A DNA stretch of 16,577 nucleotides, taken from NCBI GenBank assembly GCA_023379355.1, contig JAMCUD010000071.1:1-16577 (forward strand), written 5' to 3'. Position 1 is the stretch's first letter, and each line of letters starts with the position of its first letter. A program made the position numbers and the translations under genes. Below the pieces are notes generated by a model. The model was not told the origin of the DNA, did not search any database, and was given only the letters and a program-made list of their open reading frames with translations. This document shows, one piece after another, positions 14,156 to 16,577 of this stretch. Source of the stretch: Thermoplasmatota archaeon (GTDB taxonomy: Archaea > Thermoplasmatota > Thermoplasmata > Thermoplasmatales > Thermoplasmataceae).

Positions 14156-14800
14156 TTGTTGAAAGCCGTATCTCTTCTTTCAGGCGGAAAGGATTCTTTC
14201 CTCTCAGCTCTCATTTCCATGGAGCAGGGCTGCACTGTCGACATGGCAATCACTGTCATACCAGAAGAATTCTCCATGATGTACCATTATCCCAATGCTG
14301 TCATGGCCAGACTGGTGGCAGGAATGCTGGGTTCGGCATGGAAACCTGTCAGGGAGGACGAGCTTGCCGAGACAGTATCTCGTCTTGCTTCACAAGGTTA
14401 CGATACGCTGGTGTCTGGGGCCATTGCATCTGAATACCAGAAGACGAGACTTGAGAGGATGTGCACTGAATCAGGAATGAGATCCTACACACCACTCTGG
14501 CACAAGGAACAGGGGAAGATCCTGCGAGAATTGTTGCTGCGCGGCATAGGTTCTATTATTGTTTCCGTGTCTGCTGAAGGTTTTACCATAGACGATCTGG
14601 GCAGGGAAATTGACGAATCATTCATCAGGGAACTTGAGGCGCGAAACGCAAGGTACGGTATAAATCTGGCCGGAGAGGGTGGAGAATACGAAAGTTTTGT
14701 CCACTCTTTCGGGGGACGCAGGGTCATCATAAATACCGCTCACAAGGTATGGGGGGGCTCCCACGGTTACTACATCATAGACGACGCAAGGCTTTCCTAG
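14156..14800 (+). CDS. dph6: Diphthine-ammonia ligase Dph6 (PP-loop ATP pyrophosphatase)
   Basis: This 214-residue protein is a member of the MJ0570/Dph6 family of N-type ATPases. The ATP pyrophosphatase loop is LLSGGKDSF (7-15). Family blocks follow: VSGAIASEYQKTRLERMC (86-103), the segment with PLWHKEQGKILRELL (113-127), VSVSAEGF (136-143) and AGEGGEYESFV (172-182). Dph6 performs the last step of diphthamide synthesis, amidating diphthine on elongation factor 2 with ATP and ammonium. Length fits the archaeal single-domain form. The start is TTG at 14156 (a second TTG follows at once); no ATG exists in frame after the upstream stop at 14132. GATAAATA (14130-14137) is placed as a TATA box for a leaderless start there. 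It overlaps the end of the convergent winged-helix gene by four bases. Confidence 0.9.
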   Translation: MLKAVSLLSGGKDSFLSALISMEQGCTVDMAITVIPEEFSMMYHYPNAVMARLVAGMLGSAWKPVREDELAETVSRLASQGYDTLVSGAIASEYQKTRLERMCTESGMRSYTPLWHKEQGKILRELLLRGIGSIIVSVSAEGFTIDDLGREIDESFIRELEARNARYGINLAGEGGEYESFVHSFGGRRVIINTAHKVWGGSHGYYIIDDARLS

Positions 14801-15384
14801 TCCAGGGTTTTCTGCACATTCTCCTGATCGGACAAGGAATATCTTCTAAGATCCATTGATATGTAGATGATCTCCCTGAGTATCCTCAACAGCTTTGTCA
14901 TGTTCAGGCCCTCCGGCTCCATCATCACGTTTGACTGGGGTATCTTAATTCCCTGCTCGCTCAGCTTCTGGATTACCTCTAGCTTTCTCGTTGGAAGCAC
15001 CTTACGGTAATCCCTTGCGGGCTCAACGTTGCATCTCTCTATTTCCCTGGCGAAAATTGGCCTGTTAAACAGGAAATTCAGTGCGGCCAGTGCATCATCT
15101 CCAAGGCTTGTTCCGCCTATTCTGTGTACGGCAATTCCCACTATGTCATAGATATCCTTTGCGCCGCTGGCATTTACAGAGTAAATTCTAGATGGCTTTA
15201 TTTCCCTCTCCTTCAGCACACCGAGATCCACCATGGCCTTTAAATATCCAGTAAGAACAAGACGGTGAAGATTCCTCCCCCTATCCTCAAGTGATTTTTG
15301 AAGTCCAGAGATGGATTTTTCGTCTGTAGTCAGATCAGAAATTATGTCATCTTTGAGCGGTTTTTCCTGAGCCAGTGAAGTCAT
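14797..15384 (-). CDS. Winged-helix-like protein of unknown function, coupled to purB
   Basis: The reading frame is open to 15444, but the ATG at 15384 overlaps the purB stop (ATGA) and is preceded by a GGTGGGG Shine-Dalgarno-like stretch four bases upstream, so I take that start, giving 195 residues. The first 70 residues (KDDIISDLTTDEKSISGLQ, then helices to LGVLKEREIKPSRIYSV) look like a winged helix with a DNA-binding-type wing. The middle (about 75-125) carries DIYDIVGIAVHRIGG and ALAALNFLFNRPIFAREIERC. The end (TKLLRILREIIYISMDLRRYSL) is amphipathic helix, possibly for dimerisation. I do not recognise a named family. Tight coupling to purB suggests a purine-linked role or a regulator, but this is only an inference. 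Confidence 0.7.
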   Translation of the reverse strand: MTSLAQEKPLKDDIISDLTTDEKSISGLQKSLEDRGRNLHRLVLTGYLKAMVDLGVLKEREIKPSRIYSVNASGAKDIYDIVGIAVHRIGGTSLGDDALAALNFLFNRPIFAREIERCNVEPARDYRKVLPTRKLEVIQKLSEQGIKIPQSNVMMEPEGLNMTKLLRILREIIYISMDLRRYSLSDQENVQKTLD

Positions 15385-16577
15385 GTTACCCCACCCATAA
15401 GCTTCTTTTTCATTCCTTCTGTTTCCTGAACAATCCGGTCGCATATCCTTCCGGCACTCCCTGTGAAGGATGCTGGATCAGAGATTGTGTGCCTTACAGA
15501 TTCCGGGAGCCTATCAAGGTAACCGCCTTCACGAAGCGCCTGCAACAGCGATCCTCCGCTGGAATGTGCCCTCATTGACGCCTCCCTGACCACCTCATGT
15601 GCATCCTGCCGTGGCATACCTGCCAAGGTTAGCTCTGTCACGATCTTTTCCGAAAGGACAAAATCATCGGCAAGCAGATTCTTGATCATCCTGTCGGGAT
15701 ATACAATCAGTTTCTCAAGGATTTCAGCCATCTTCACGAGCACGTGATCAGTCAGTATGCACACATACGGGATTATGAACCTCTCTGCTGCACTGTTTGT
15801 AAGATCACGCTCATGCCATGTCACGGCACCCTCATATTCCGGTATTATGAAACTTCTTATGAGCCTTGAAAGGCTGCATACATTCTCGGAATTGATTGGG
15901 TTAACCTTACTGGGCATGGAACTTGACCCGACCTGCTTCCCGGCATCGAAATATTCAGAGATTTCCCCTATCTCTGGCCTCTGGAGATTCCTTACTTCGG
16001 TGGCAAACTTTTCCAGTGAAGTTACTATACCATTCATAACGGATAGGAACTCCACATAACGATCCCGGTTGACAATCTGCGAAGATGCAGTCTCGGCAGA
16101 TAAGCCGAGTATCTCCATAACCCTGTCCTGAACCTCAAGTGCAGCGTCGCCAAGGGCGGCACCTGTTCCCACCGGGCCCATAATCTTTCCCGCCATGACC
16201 CTGTTCCTTGCCTGCAGAACTCTCTCTGCATGTCTGTTCACCTCTGACAGGTATACTGCCATCTTAAGGCCAAATGTAATTGGGCTTGCATGTTGCCCAT
16301 GAGTCCTGCCCAGCATTACGCTGGAACGGTGTTTAATGACCAAACTCTTCATGGATTCCTGGAGCCGGATCAAGTCATCGGTCAGGAAGTGGTAGAACTC
16401 GTGCATCTGCAGTGCAGTTGCAGTATCTATTATGTCGTTGGAGGTAACACCGAAATGCACATATCTTGACCCGGAACTGCACTTTTCCGTGAGGGCTCTG
16501 ACTATCGCCATGACATCATGATTGATCTCAGCTTCTATCTGCCTGACGCGTTCAAGCTTCACAACATTAGAGTCAAC
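15381..16577 (-). CDS. purB: Adenylosuccinate lyase (5'-partial)
   Basis: The frame runs off the window end, so the N-terminus is missing; compared with usual lengths of about 430-460 residues, roughly 40-70 residues lie outside. The GTG at 16562 is internal, since the frame stays open upstream and the family begins earlier. The fumarase/aspartase fold is clear: VHFGVTSNDIIDTATALQM, the general-acid His region MLGRTHGQHASPITFG, and the flexible signature loop GSSSMPSKVNPINSE with the catalytic Ser. Family-typical WHERDLTNSAAERF follows. PurB removes fumarate from SAICAR and from adenylosuccinate, acting in both IMP synthesis and AMP formation. Its stop overlaps the start of the following winged-helix gene, so the two are translationally coupled. 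Confidence 0.97.
   Translation of the reverse strand, partial: VDSNVVKLERVRQIEAEINHDVMAIVRALTEKCSSGSRYVHFGVTSNDIIDTATALQMHEFYHFLTDDLIRLQESMKSLVIKHRSSVMLGRTHGQHASPITFGLKMAVYLSEVNRHAERVLQARNRVMAGKIMGPVGTGAALGDAALEVQDRVMEILGLSAETASSQIVNRDRYVEFLSVMNGIVTSLEKFATEVRNLQRPEIGEISEYFDAGKQVGSSSMPSKVNPINSENVCSLSRLIRSFIIPEYEGAVTWHERDLTNSAAERFIIPYVCILTDHVLVKMAEILEKLIVYPDRMIKNLLADDFVLSEKIVTELTLAGMPRQDAHEVVREASMRAHSSGGSLLQALREGGYLDRLPESVRHTISDPASFTGSAGRICDRIVQETEGMKKKLMGGVT

Noticed and set aside
15385..15444. Longer start of the winged-helix gene inside purB
   Set aside because: It would overlap purB by 64 bases; the ATG at 15384 has an ATGA overlap and a Shine-Dalgarno-like site.
16560..16562. GTG as the start of purB
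   Set aside because: The frame continues upstream to the window end and PurB proteins have an extra N-terminal helical region before this point.
1..16577. CRISPR arrays, insertion sequences, tRNA or rRNA genes
   Set aside because: No regularly spaced repeats, transposase-like frames, or tRNA/rRNA signature stretches were seen on either strand.

Overview
The window looks like a chromosomal segment from a thermoacidophilic archaeon of the order Thermoplasmatales or a close relative. The evidence is archaeal/eukaryotic-type information genes (uS15, Nep1, Dph6, an archaeal RecJ-like DHH nuclease), arginine codons dominated by AGG/AGA, very tight gene packing, and AT-rich TATA-like boxes about 23-32 nt upstream of many start codons (leaderless transcription). 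The genus cannot be fixed by eye. No rRNA, tRNA, CRISPR array, insertion sequence or integrase was seen, and no gene-free stretch exceeds about 200 bases.

Layout. (1) 1-2751, plus strand: two translationally coupled genes for secreted, C-terminally membrane-anchored beta-sandwich proteins; the first is cut by the window start. (2) 2768-4512: a RuvC/YqgF-like RNase H-fold protein (minus), a single-domain rhodanese (plus) and a class I SAM methyltransferase (minus). (3) 4573-7137, minus: nep1, rps15 and a RecJ-like DHH nuclease, a translation and genome-maintenance group. (4) 7178-10532, plus: a CobO-type corrinoid adenosyltransferase and an 896-residue UvrD-like helicase fused to a RecB-type nuclease. 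(5) 10521-12470: an MFS transporter (minus) divergent from a winged-helix regulator with a cysteine-bearing C-terminal domain (plus), sharing an AT-rich control region. (6) 12474-13962, minus: HtpX-like membrane protease and a PrxQ/BCP-type peroxiredoxin. (7) 14156-16577: dph6 (plus), then purB and an ATGA-coupled winged-helix protein (minus); purB is cut by the window end.

Most of the window is housekeeping: ribosome biogenesis (Nep1, uS15), EF2 diphthamide synthesis (Dph6), purine synthesis (PurB), cobalamin activation (CobO), DNA repair (RecJ-like nuclease, helicase-nuclease) and membrane/oxidative stress (HtpX, peroxiredoxin). The less explained parts are the secreted pair, the orphan RuvC/YqgF-like protein, the helicase-nuclease without a Q motif, the MFS/regulator pair with repeated half-sites and a possible upstream ORF, and the unknown winged-helix partner of purB. 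I see no convincing new multi-gene system; these are leads at single-gene or regulatory level.
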